Below are positions 37,601 to 48,033 of a DNA stretch of 64,000 bases, in pieces. The stretch lies in the NCBI RefSeq assembly GCF_001411555.2, contig NC_049909.1, positions 16,850,623-16,914,622 on the forward strand. Reading direction: 5' to 3'. Under the pieces are notes generated by a model. It had not been told where the DNA came from. It was given only the letters and a program-made list of their open reading frames with translations, and did not search any database. Positions within the stretch are counted from its first letter, which is position 1. Every line of letters begins with the position of its first letter. The stretch comes from Juglans regia (lineage: Eukaryota > Streptophyta > Magnoliopsida > Fagales > Juglandaceae). The position numbers were made by a program, and so were the translations under genes.

Positions 37601-38619
37601 GGGTGATTGATTGTAGCCTATTTTATTAACTCGATGGAGTCGACTTTTTCCCACCCCAGGAGAGTTGATGAGGACATCTTTTATTATTGTTATTTTGGTC
37701 ATTTTACTTATGTTTTATTTGGGTTTGGGCTTTAACCTATAGACTTTCTAAGGTTGGGTTTGTGTTATTTTTCCTATTTAAATGCATGTAGCGAAACATC
37801 AAAGTTAGTTTTGAAAAATTGAGAATTGAGCACTTACGGCCGCCTCCTTCCAACCCCTTCTCTATACTTTCTTCTTCCTCTCTTATCTTCTTGTTTCTCT
37901 TCTTCTCTTATCTTTTCTCAGTCTTTTCTTCTCTGTTTGCTATTATTCTGCTTCTATTTATTGTTCTCATTTCTATCCTACTTCACCAAGTATTGGAGGG
38001 GTACATCAAATTTCAGCAGTTTGGAAGATGATTCCAATGTACATCATGTGGTGTCTATGGAAGGAACGTAATGTGCGCATGTTTGAGGACAAGGAGAGAT
38101 CGCTAGAGGAACTTATAGCTTTATTTTATAGCACGTTATGTACTTGGTCCAATGCTGATGATTTCAATGGCATGGCCCTTCATGATTTCCTTGTTTCCAT
38201 TGCACCCTCCTAGTCAGGGTTGTCTATTGTATATACTAGGCTAGGCCTATTCTTGGAGTAATATAATTTATTTACTTATCAAAAAAAAAAAAAAAATTCT
38301 TTTTCTGTTTTGTGGAATAATTTTTTTCTGGGTGGGAAATGAATATTCTAGAGTGTAATTATTTTCACTAAGAGCTAAATTTATGAGGAAAAGTGAGCTG
38401 AAGGGTGTGGTTCACTTGTTAAAAGTTAAAAAGTGTTTCACAGGTGATCCCTAATCTCAGATTATACTGCTGTGGAAGTTTTGAATTAAGTTCATTACCT
38501 GCTTAATATTCTCGAGAATTAATTTCAGATGATTATTTAAAAAAAAAAATCTCACAGGATTTATGGCCAGAATTTGTTATAATACCATAGACATGCATTA
38601 ATTGGTCCCCCCCCCCCCC

Positions 38620-38680
<61 letters not shown>

Positions 38681-41600
38681 AAAAGAACATGCTAGCACTT
38701 ACTGTTTGTAAAGTTCACTTATAAAAAAAAAAAAAAAACCTTACTGTTTGTAAAGTAACAATCTTTTTGTGATCTTAAATCAATATCATCCTTCCTCATG
38801 CTTCTGACTTTGCAGGCAATGGTTGCCCGTGGAGACCTTGGAGCAGAACTGCCAATCGAGGAAGTTCCTTTATTACAGGTGAATTGATGTTAGGAATATG
38901 CATCACATCTTTGCTCAATGTATGTCAAGTTTGAGACAAAGTTGCTTGACATAAATAGCTTTGGTGTATGATCTATTCTTTTGGTATGGATTAAAAATGT
39001 TAGATATTGTACATCTAATTTTGGGAAGAATAGATTTAAGAATCATATGCATGCTCAATTAAACAAGTTAAAGGAAGAATCCCCATACATCTTGATCCAA
39101 AATTTGTTGTAAGTTTTGCACTTTTTCTTTAGTTTATAATAGTTATATAAGAGAATACAAATTTACTTTCTTTTATTTAATACTTGTCCACTAAATTTTA
39201 GTAAAGAGATTTACTTTAACCAGGTAGTTTTTTACTCAAAACTGTGGAAGGAGAAGTAAAAGGTGGCTGATAAGTTTGAGGGATGTCAGGACATCCCTTC
39301 GGGCCTTCCCCTCCCTCACAGCTGGGGTTTCATTTGAGGTGCTGATGGTGTTTAGCTCCAGGGTTTCACAAATGAATTTGTTCTCGTATAGTTTATGGGC
39401 TTCTAAAAGCTCCTTATGGAATCATAAAATGCATGGAATATTTTTCTGAACCTAGCTTTGAACCAAATCGAAGGTTTATCAGTGCTTTTCAAGGGTTGAT
39501 GAAAATGTTCATAGCCAGGCTTTTCTATACATATTTGTTTGTATCTTATTTCAAATTCTTTTCTCAGCCCAAGAGCATTTTACACACCCGAGGTTCTGAA
39601 TCAACTTCTGAACTATGATAGTCATGGTCTCCTGGCCTGTGTATGTCATCTTTCATTGGGCATAGTTCGTTCATTTCACTGAAAAAGGAGAAAAAGTCAG
39701 ATATTTAGACTCCAAATAGCACTTCCAATATAAATTGGATTATCAATTATTTGGGCTTAGTTATGATGGATGGAATATGTTGCAGTGTACAATTCAGTCT
39801 GTCTTCTTTGTTGAAGTCCTGATCTTATCATGCTTGCATGATTAACCATCCTTTGTTATCTTGACAAGTCTGTCGCCTCTTTTTTTTCATATGATTATAT
39901 TATTTATCTTTTCCTAACTCTGAAGTTCAGCAGGTATGATTAATGTGTATTCTAAATCATCATGGATCTGAATCCTAAGTTTGTGTAACAGGAGGACATC
40001 ATTCAGAGATGTCATAGTATGCGGAAACCAGTGATCGTAGCAACAAACATGCTGGAAAGTATGATAAATCATCCTACACCAACAAGGGCAGAGGTATCTG
40101 ACATTGCAATTGCAGTACGAGAAGGTGCTGATGCAATCATGCTTTCAGGAGAAACTGCCCATGGAAAGTAAGTTTACAGGTTTACAATTGGCTGTTCTTG
40201 TAATTAGTTTTGGTCATTATAATAATAGCAGTTCAAATTTCGATTCACACCTGCTAACAACATCAATGGTGTTTTCTTTTCAGGCATGCACTGTTTCATG
40301 TTTGAGTTTGTTGTTTCCCTCTTCTTTTAAACGACATTTTATCTTTGTATCTGATTTTGTTTATTCCTGTTTATTAATAACACTGTCTCAAGGTATCCTT
40401 TAAAAGCTGTCAAAGTAATGCATACTGTGGCCTTGAGGACCGAGTCAAGTCTACCAATTAGCTCAACTCCTGCAAATCAACTGACTGCTTATAAGGTATG
40501 CATTCATTACAATGAGGTCTCACAGCCTGTTTCTTATGTTATTGAAGTTGGTTTGAGTTCACATCTTACCTTTTTAAGTACTTGGGAATTATCACATTTT
40601 ACCTTCTTAAGCACTTTGAAATTATCATGTTTGGTTCGACAACTGGAAAAAAGGATTTCTGTTTAATGTTGCAGTGGCTTAACAACTGTTTATCAAAATC
40701 CATCTTTAGCTTCTTATTCAATATCCGATGATGTTGTGGACGTTCTTTTGCAGAGCAATATGGGCGAAATGTTTGCTTTCCATGCCACGACTATGGCTAA
40801 CACTCTCAATACTCCAATCATTGTTTTCACAAGAACAGGATCCATGGCAGTACTTTTAAGTCACTATCGCCCATGCTCAACAATCTTTGCCTTCACAAAC
40901 GAGTGAGTTCAGTTGCAGTATTGTGTATAATATTATTTCAAGTCTCATGTCTTGATTTCTTTTCTGATTTATAATCTGGACAACAGAATTTATATATATT
41001 TTTATTAGTAAGAAGTAATTTTATTAGAACCAAGTGTATGGGCAAAGCCCACAACAGAATTTATATTAGTAAATAATCATGGTATTTGCACTGGATTTTT
41101 TTTTTTTTTTTCTGGTAATATGTCTGCCAACATTTTACTTTGGAATGATTGACATGCATCTGTAGATTTATAAGGTTCATTCAAATATGCTTGTAGTTTG
41201 ATTAAACCAAAGCTCAGCTATTCTATCAGATGGTGGATCTGAATATCCAACCCCCCCCCCCAAAACAAAATAAAAATAAAATAGAAGCATGAAGTACAGA
41301 AGAAGAAAAAAAGACGTCACTCGGATATGTCCACTTTTTTTTTTTTCCTCTTTTCTAAGTTTTTAATTGGCTGTATGACAATCAGAAATGGTTTGGTATT
41401 CTGGCCTTCCTTTCTCACTAGAAACCAACACATTGCTTCCTCTCTCCACCCCTCCCTTTCTAACTAGAATTTGAAACCATTTGGAAGCAATGAATATGAA
41501 ACTTTAGGGTATACAAGATCAATATTTTTGTGTTGAAAGATGTACAAGGTTTTTCATATTTATTTAACTGCATGACGGCGGTATCCATGTTGGGAAAATA

Positions 41601-42050
41601 AACAGAGATGCATAGTTCTGGAGTTCCTTTAGAGAAAACCTGCACAAAATCTATATAACTGCACAGTTTTATTGCATTATCGGCAGGAAATGTCTGCTGT
41701 CATCATTGAGAAAAACTTGTCTGACATGATTTCCATGCATAGCAGAGAGAGGATTAAGCAGAGGCTGGTGCTTTACCATGGTGTGATGCCCATATATATG
41801 CAGTTTTCAGATGACGCAGAGGAAACCTTCTCCAGAGCACTGAAGTTATTAGTGGTCAGAGATTTCTCAAAAAGATATTACTTTTTATACTTGGAATTAT
41901 TATCTCAAGCTAAAATATTTTAATTCTATGCTTCAGGATAAAGGTCTGTTGAAGGAGGGAGAGCATGTTACTCTTGTCCAAAGTGGTGCACAGCCAATCT
42001 GGCGTGTAGAATCAACTCACCACATTCAAGTTCGAAAGGTCCAAGGTTGA
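19698..42050 (+). CDS. PKP3: Pyruvate kinase, plastid beta-type subunit
   Basis: Transfers phosphate from phosphoenolpyruvate to ADP, supplying plastid pyruvate and ATP, for example for fatty acid synthesis. Twelve exons: 19698-19922, 24651-24932, 25846-26011, 26891-27025, 27166-27276, 27376-27464, 38816-38878, 39992-40167, 40393-40495, 40754-40902, 41746-41854, 41937-42050. All introns are GT-AG and in phase, giving 573 aa (family about 570-580). Residues 1-75 look like a transit peptide. Then come [13 protein letters not shown] near 102, [12 protein letters not shown] near 128, the B-domain, the active-site signature [12 protein letters not shown] near 314, GDLGAELP near 342, [10 protein letters not shown] near 409, and a C-terminal domain ending HIQVRKVQG. 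Intron 1 (4.7 kb) and intron 6 (11.35 kb) are swollen by transposons. Exon 11 starts at AGCAG|AG, the site that keeps family length. Confidence 0.93.
21725..22006. repeat. 47-bp minisatellite, six units, each with a hairpin
   Basis: Units begin at 21725, 21772, 21819, 21866, 21913 and 21960, exactly 47 bp apart. Each carries GTGAAACACG, an 8-nt spacer and CGTGTTTCAC (10-bp arms, with a few mutations in some units). Non-coding. Confidence 0.92.
22087..22345. repeat. Second tandem repeat tract (CATAACATGACATAGCATGG type)
   Basis: Short ACATGRCATA-like words are repeated with TATTCTTGTACATGACATAG recurring at irregular 40-60 bp spacing. It is the cause of the Met/Cys/Tyr-rich minus-strand open frames here. 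A further repeat at about 22376-22480 has three units of roughly 30-45 bp (CATGGCATACATGATCTAA). Confidence 0.8.
25262..25520 (-). mobile_element. tRNA-derived SINE in pyruvate kinase intron 2
   Basis: On the minus strand the unit starts near 25520 with GGTGGCGGCTCAATGATCC (A-box-like) and has CCTGGGTTCGAATCC (B box) about 65 bp later, the usual RNA polymerase III promoter spacing. The body runs to about 25262 near CCTCTTACCTTTTTAATT. It is antisense to the gene. No TSD was identified. Confidence 0.7.
28143..28298. mobile_element. Truncated family C MITE left of the Copia element
   Basis: Starts GGCTGCGTTTGGATGTTGAA and runs to GTAATGATGAGTTGAGAT, where the Copia LTR begins. The other half of the MITE is not found beyond the Copia element, which suggests a deletion after insertion. 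Confidence 0.6.
28299..28572 (-). repeat. 3' LTR of the Copia element
   Basis: About 274 bp. The stretch from ATTTCTTTCTTTGACTGAAT to GGATAAGATAT is repeated nearly base for base at 33186-33340. The outer border is uncertain by a few bases. Confidence 0.8.
28580..30052 (-). pseudogene. Copia pol: reverse transcriptase and RNase H
   Basis: A 490-codon open frame. RT landmarks are [42 protein letters not shown], the catalytic YVDDIII, and TYFLGLEVH. RNase H follows with [38 protein letters not shown] and [15 protein letters not shown] immediately upstream separates it from the rest of the polyprotein. It is the best preserved protein in the element. Confidence 0.92.
30283..32151 (-). pseudogene. 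Copia zinc knuckles, protease and integrase (interrupted)
   Basis: The frame 30988-32151 has two CX2CX4HX4C knuckles ([28 protein letters not shown]), the protease motif [12 protein letters not shown], the pre-integrase HRRLGH motif, and integrase start DVIHSDVWG. Integrase continues in 30700-30963 ([15 protein letters not shown]) and 30283-30651 ([10 protein letters not shown]). Stops or frame shifts near 30988, 30700 and 30283 break the chain. Confidence 0.88.
32158..32693 (-). pseudogene. Copia gag (capsid-like) fragment
   Basis: The frame 32158-32613 has a gag domain: [26 protein letters not shown] and a SVEEFYSGF helix region. The probable start is [18 protein letters not shown] near 32693, one frameshift upstream near 32615. 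A TGA at the end separates it from the zinc-knuckle frame. Confidence 0.8.
33186..33340 (-). repeat. Truncated 5' LTR of the Copia element
   Basis: Keeps about 155 of 274 bp. The match to 28299-28572 stops after CCCATACTTA, where LINE sequence begins. Confidence 0.8.
33396..33729 (+). repeat. 5' LTR of the Gypsy element
   Basis: 334 bp, TGATGAGGACAT...CATACATCA. It differs from the 3' LTR mainly by about 14 extra bases (near 33459) and scattered substitutions. Confidence 0.85.
34870..35990 (+). pseudogene. Gypsy gag with zinc knuckle (frame-broken)
   Basis: An ATG at 34870 is followed quickly by a TGA. The main pieces are 34969-35397 (Arg/Asp-rich, then [18 protein letters not shown]) and 35528 onward ([15 protein letters not shown], then [14 protein letters not shown]). 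The region between 35390 and 35528 needs frame changes to read through, so this gag is not functional. Confidence 0.85.
36150..36475 (+). pseudogene. Gypsy aspartic protease region
   Basis: Continues the frame from 35528. Visible are [14 protein letters not shown] (the D-S-G catalytic motif) and [16 protein letters not shown], the conserved ILG-RPW end. A TGA at 36473 ends the frame. Confidence 0.8.
36472..37629 (+). pseudogene. Gypsy integrase C-terminus and chromodomain after an internal deletion
   Basis: The first part ([13 protein letters not shown]) is the end of the protease-RT linker. From about 36690 the frame jumps to the integrase end: [40 protein letters not shown]. The chromodomain is near residues 280-345, with [16 protein letters not shown]. 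The missing piece between them is RT, RNase H and the integrase core. Chromodomains in this clade guide insertion to histone-marked chromatin (known for the family). Confidence 0.85.
37666..37985 (+). repeat. 3' LTR of the Gypsy element
   Basis: 320 bp, starting TGATGAGGACAT after the purine-rich CCCCAGGAGAGT and ending CTACTTCA. Confidence 0.85.
38607..38678. repeat. C14 tract followed by a long A tract in pyruvate kinase intron 6
   Basis: 14 C then about 58 A. It may be an old retroelement tail plus slippage, or partly an assembly artefact of a homopolymer. Confidence 0.85.
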
Positions 42051-44271
42051 TTTTCACTAGTGAAGAGGCTTTTACTTGAATATACATATTTTTTTATAGG
42101 TAGATACTGTGAACTAATATTATTAGTTCACAGTATCTAATATTAAATCGAAGTATCTTTTAGTTGTGACTTCTAACAATCTTGTGATTTCTTGTTCCTA
42201 GTTTGAACCAGGGTCAATTCTAACAAATTTGATAATCACAAAGGTTGCTAATAATTAGCTATTTATTGGGATTTTAGTGGAGAATGGTTATCTCATTGAT
42301 TTAGAATCTTAGATCTTGCAAGGTGCTCCATTAACCTTAAATTTAGCAGTTATATATTTCTTTGTTTGATATCAAAGGTGCCAAGTCATCATTGTTTTCC
42401 AAATTCAATTTTCTCAATTCTGGCTTTGTGGATTGTTTTTGCAAATTTGTGCCATATTGAACGTGTATTTACTTACCAGAAAAAGGTATCTTCAATCAGT
42501 TCATGAACGTAGAAGTTCTTTTTCACTCTACCCTATATATTCCTTTTGAGGTTCTCTACCCCATTTACTATAGAATTCATTCATATCAGCACCATTATGT
42601 ATATACGTTATATATGAGACCAAGCTATCTTGGACTGCTTTGCTGGTAGTAGTATGTGACTCATGTACGTCTGTTATTTTCCTTGAGCATTTAAGTGTCA
42701 TTTGTGGTGGTTCGTTCTTTTGGATTATACATAAAGAATTGGTTGATAAAACGCTCTTAATAGTTGATCCTTACGCAAGAAAAGAAAAGGAAAAGAAACT
42801 GCTGGAGCTGAGTGCAAACCGTGTAGGATTTTCTTGATGGTCATGGCTCTGAGGAAGCTGTTACAGGGTATGCAGCAGCTTACTCCTTTTATATAACACC
42901 AAATGCAGAGCTACTGCTGCTAGTGCTAGGCCTGCAAACCACTGCTTTCTTTGTTTTGGCATCCAATATAAGCCAATCAATGAAGCGTGAGAACTATTTA
43001 CCTCACAATTTGCAACTGCAGTCCACATAAGGACCAAAGGGTGTCTCCCAGCCCATAAGATTAGGCAAAGCACGAGACATCCAAGGGCTGAAGGGTCGTG
43101 GCTGTGTAAGTTATCGACTTTTAACAAGGTGCCATTAGGCTATCTGATGCTTCGGAGTCTGAGGACCTTTGCCTGAAAACGACTTGCCTGTGATCTCCTA
43201 TATAAGCTCAACCAGTTAGTCTCCTGACTCTCCTCACAGGTTAGCACCCAGCTCTCCATTTGGGGCTGTTATTACGAAGCAGCTCCACTAGTTTCATTCT
43301 GATTCAGATGGTTCTCTTTTTCCTTCTTGGGGCTGCATATGAGAATCTTCTTGTCGACCATCATGGTTTCTAGTTCTCCAATGACATGGGCAGATCTCGG
43401 AAACGTGCTAAATGCAAGCTCTGTTTCGTAAATCTGTCTCTATGAGCTGTAGGACGTCATGCATACATCAGTAACAATCTTGGAAGGTTTTTGCAATTAT
43501 TTCTTCAGATATTCCTCTCTTCTTTCAAGAATTTTTAGGGTGTTTCTAGTCCGATGAGAGTCCTTTTATGCTAGTGTGCAGCATTGATAGCTTTAGGTGC
43601 ATTTTCACTTGGTACTCTTGTTTTATGAAAACTTGGGGTCACTTCGGAACTGAAATAATGTTACCAAAACTTAATTTACGCTTAAAAACTATTTTTCCTG
43701 TTGCATCTTCCTCACTGGTTTAGTTCAAAAATCTCCTGTCGCGATCTCATGCTCTGCTTTTGGAGCTGATATCATCACTCGGGTAGTTCTCAAAGTATAT
43801 AAATAAATCCTTCACATGCTAACGATGCCATTATAGTCTCGAATCATATGATTGTTTGCCACTAAATGATCTGAAAATAAATATGAAGGAAAGGGGTGCT
43901 TCTATTAATGTCAAAATAGTAGCTCTAATACACAGATATGATCTGCTTCTATCTATGCACAGGTAGATAGCATTTTACACAAGAACTTCTGACTTAACCC
44001 AATGGTTAACACCTCTTTGACTCAACTCTACATAACCTAGTTTGCTCCAAGAGTAAGGAGAGAAACTACATCGAGTTAGGTGTTTATAGAAACAGCAAGG
44101 AGTGATGCAAGAGACACTGAGAAAAATGGGTTTCTGTTATTCCATCTATCTTCGTTCAAGCAGAAACATGTGCTGGTGTTTTGTGGCTACACCATTCCTC
44201 CACTTATTTTTATATAAGCTGGAACCACAGGCCTTAACCTGTCTTGCTGATGTTTGTTTTCAATAAAAACA
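42051..44271. other. Convergent intergenic region, pyruvate kinase to NPF7.3
   Basis: The two genes end towards each other, so both 3' UTRs lie here. A perfect 18-bp hairpin is at 42101-42139. Open frames at 42640-42837 and 42861-43127 show no domain. No other gene was recognised. Confidence 0.5.
42101..42139. repeat. Perfect 18-bp inverted repeat with 3-nt loop, 50 bp after the pyruvate kinase stop
   Basis: The arm TAGATACTGTGAACTAAT (42101-42118) is exactly complementary to 42122-42139, with loop ATT. Its position makes it part of the pyruvate kinase 3' UTR. It could fold in the mRNA, or it could be the scar of a small palindromic element. Confidence 0.9.
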
Positions 44272-47200
44272 TCAGACTCTGAACTCATCTTGATCATCCT
44301 TCTCTTGGGATCTACCTTCCAACTTGATACACTTGAACCACTTAGCACAACCAATATAGACAACCAAATCTATTGTTGTCAAGGAGGCTAAAAGGAAGAA
44401 AAACCTGTCCAGGTGGCCTTTGTTGAGATTTCCTGGGATCCATCCTGGCATGTGATCCTCAGTAGAGATCTTCATTACCATGCTCACAAGCAAGCTGCTC
44501 ACATAATTCCCAAGGGAGATAGACGCCATGCAGAGTGCACTTCCAAAGCTCTTTAACCCATCTGGTGTCTGTGCATTGAAGAACTCCAATTGGCCCACAT
44601 ACATAAAAACTTCAGAAGCTCCTATAAATGCGTACTGAGGAATTTGCCAAAGGATACTCAGGGTGCTTGATTCTTCACAATGTGTGCAGTCTCTTCTTGC
44701 ATACTTCAGCCTATAGCGCTCCAGTATTCCTGCTGAAACCATTGCCATCACTGCTATAACAAGGCCGACACCCATTCTCTGAAGCTCAGTGAGCCCCTTG
44801 GAATCTGATTTCTTAATTCTACCCACAAGCGGGTCGAGAACTCGCCGGTAAAGGAAGATAAAAGTTGCCACACTGAGTATGTCGAAGCCAGACATGCTTG
44901 CTGGTGGGATTCGGAAGTTGGCGATGGTAGTTTTCATGGCTGCACCTTGCTCCACGAAGAGAGAGGCCATTTGTGTGAAGACCACAGAGTAGAGTATGGT
45001 GCAGAGCCAAATTGGGAGTAGTCTAAGGACGCATTTAACTTCTTCCACTTGGGTGATTGGGCAGAGACGCCAGGGATTCTTAAGGCCATGGTTCTGGTCA
45101 TCAAGATCCCTTGATGAGATAAATGCTGCCCTATCCAAGAATCTACAACATAGATGAAAATGAGTTAGCATCATAATGAATAGTCATCTAACTTGCAGTG
45201 CATTATTTCCATTCAGGTTTAGCTTAGACATATATTTGAAAACTAAGTTGGTCCAAATTAAAGTATAGTGGGGTTATCCATTGAAACAATGGAAAGTGAG
45301 CAATTTGATGGATCTTTAGACTTACTTGAATCCATGGGTGTGTAGTATCCTTCTACTACCATTTGTGGAAGAATCTTTTCCATCCACACCATACAAGTCC
45401 CCTGCACTTGGTGGCATCTGGACGCTCCATTTCTTCACTGCAGAAACTATGACCTGGCAAAACCTGGAGAGTGGGTTGCCGCTTGGCTTGAAGTGCCTGT
45501 ACCTTGGGGTCCCAACAAGAAACAGGACCAGTGCTGCAAAGGCAGATCCGGCTGACACCCAAAATCCTAATGCCCACATCCCTTCATCCTCAAAGTACAC
45601 CAATATGGTGTTTGAGAAGAGGGAACCGAGGTTTAGAGCAAGGTAAAAGTAGCTAAAAAAGGCCACCTTGGAGACTCCCTCCTTGGGGTTTTCCTCATCA
45701 AACTGATCAGCTCCAAATGTACAAATACTAGGTTGATAACCTCCATTTCCCAGGGCAACAAGGTAGATTGAGAAGTAAAATAATGCCATCTCCATGCTTG
45801 AATGGGTACCACATGGAGTTTTTCCATCCCCACAGCCTTTAGGTTTGACCAAGGAGAGGTATGCTGACAGTGATAACGATACCAAACCCTGTAAGATTGC
45901 GAAGACTCTTCATTCATTCATTCATTCTCGTTTTGTTGCTTTAGTCCAGGAATTTGAAAAAACAAAATTAAATAAAAGCTAGCGTTCAAACATATAATAT
46001 AGCAACTCAGAATACTCACTACGACAAAGATGAGCTGAAAGATGGCACAGGTTTTGTATCTTCCCCAGTAGGAATCACTTAGGAAAGCCCCAACTAGAGA
46101 GAAGATGTAAACTGTTCCAGTCCATTTGCTCACGCTGTTAGCAGCATCAGCATTGTTTTGCTGCATGACCCTTGTGAGGAACAACACCAGATTCACTCCC
46201 ACTCCAAAAAATGCTAGGGTAGCTAGACCTTGGTTCACTATTGATTTCACGAGTAAAATAATAAAGAAGAACACAAAGTTAGAAGCTGCAATTTGCTTTA
46301 GGATATAAATATGTATATAGAACACTTTAGAAAGAAGGTTTTTATTGCCAATTAAGCTAAGCTAGCGGTATTCAGTTTTAAGGTGTGCCTTTTGTTCGAT
46401 CTAATTATTCTTTGCAGAAGACAAGGAAAACCTCATGGAAGAAGCCAAGAAAGTGTCTTCCATGCAGCTCACTCTAGAGCCTCGTTTGTTTTCACAACTC
46501 TTCTCAACTCATCTAATCATTACAACTTTATCAAATTTCCACACAAAATAAAATAAACAATTCAACTTTTTCAAATCCCAAAACAAAAATAATATTAAAA
46601 ATATATATTCTAATAATATTTTATTCAATTTTTAACTTTAATCTCAACTCATCTCATCTCATCTCATCTGTGAAAACAAATTACGATTAATTGCACTCAA
46701 ATTCCTAAGTACAGTCCAATTAATTAGGAGATCATCGAAGATTACCGAAACCCTGATCTTCAAATAATAATTAACACAAAATCAGAACATTAATGCATGC
46801 CTTGAAGTTACTAATTAATTAATCATGATCAAAATGAACCTAATTCTTCCACTAATCCTAATTAATTTGCAGCTTCTAATTCCACCAATACTAGTCCATA
46901 CAAGTGATTTTCGTGTCATTACTCATTAATTAATCAGGTTAGTGGGACATTAAAACTTTCCACGGGTGTAAAGCTGGGAATTAGGAAAAGAAACATTAAT
47001 TTAACACTAGATATTATTAATTTGAAATTAATACTACTGCATGCATACATGCTGAATAAAGAAAATTCGACCTTCCATTAATACCAAATTACATGCTTAC
47101 CTAAAAAATTAATATATTTAATTAATTGTCATGACTGCGACTATATAGTTTGGAGGTAGACCCCAAATTAATATATTTAATTTGTCAACCAAAAAAGATT

Positions 47201-47994
47201 AAAAAAAGAAAAAGAAACATGAGAATGCTACGTACGGTAAATTTGATTGGGATTTATAAGCATATACTGATCTCGATTTAATAATAATTACTTTACATGA
47301 TGATGGAAACAACTATATAGCAACATCCCATAAATTTCGAACTTTAGACGTACAAGCTAGCTATCAAAGAATATTTTACAAAGATTGAATGAAACAGGGA
47401 CACATGATGATCATTGATCATCATGATCCAAAGAAAACATGACTACTCTTTCACAAGAGGAAATCATAAGTCATTCGAGTAATAATTTTTCATCTTAAAT
47501 TTTATTTATTATTTTCAATCAAATTTATTGATGCGTTAAAATTTAAGTAACTTTTTATTTAAGTGATTGACGTATAAAATCATCTAAAAGCATGAGTAGA
47601 GATAAAAATTTAAAATAAAAAATAGCGGTCAAACCATGCATTTACATACACACATTTATAACTCTCTATATATAATCCCATGAAAAGAGAACTAATTAAA
47701 AATAAAATTTAAGTTAAAATTTTTTTTATTGAGTAATGTTATATACAGTCTTAAAATATTCAATCTCTAGTACGTATATTTGTTGGAAAAAAGTGAATTA
47801 TACCATTAAAAAATAGATATTTTATGTGGGGATCAAATTTATTTATTTTTTTAAAAGAATATGCGAATTTTACACACTTTAAAACTATATAAATCATTTT
47901 CCCTTCTCATCCTATTTTGGCACGCTTAAGATTTTACAATGACAGAAGTTATAATAAATAAATCCATATACTAACTATAATTAGAACACTATGT

Positions 47995-48033
<39 letters not shown>

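Larger units (their letters stand above)
33391..37990 (+). mobile_element. Gypsy chromovirus-like deletion derivative with TSD
   Basis: The element at 33396-37985 (4,590 bp) is flanked by GCAAG (33391-33395) and CCAAG (37986-37990), a 5-bp TSD with one mismatch. Order: 5' LTR, primer site TGGTATCAAGAGCC at 33734, a 1.1-kb leader, gag with zinc knuckle, protease, then directly the integrase C-terminus with a chromodomain, a purine-rich stretch and 3' LTR. Reverse transcriptase, RNase H and the integrase core are missing, so it cannot move on its own. Confidence 0.88.
33341..38295 (+). mobile_element. 3' end of a LINE, split by a Gypsy insertion
   Basis: Two LINE pieces, 33341-33395 and 37986-38295, flank the Gypsy element. 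The second encodes [19 protein letters not shown], typical of the C-terminus of plant L1-type ORF2, with a TAG stop at about 38211. It is followed by a 3' UTR and an A-tail (38281-38295) after ACTTATC. The reading frame continues across the insertion when one copy of the 5-bp TSD is discounted. The 5' truncation at 33341 abuts the Copia LTR. Confidence 0.8.

Noticed and set aside
38028..38213. 61-codon frame beginning [11 protein letters not shown] considered as a separate gene
   Set aside because: It is the C-terminal end of LINE ORF2, followed by its 3' UTR and A-tail.
42640..43127. Open frames in the convergent intergenic region
   Set aside because: No domain or gene-like structure. More likely 3' UTR or intergenic DNA.
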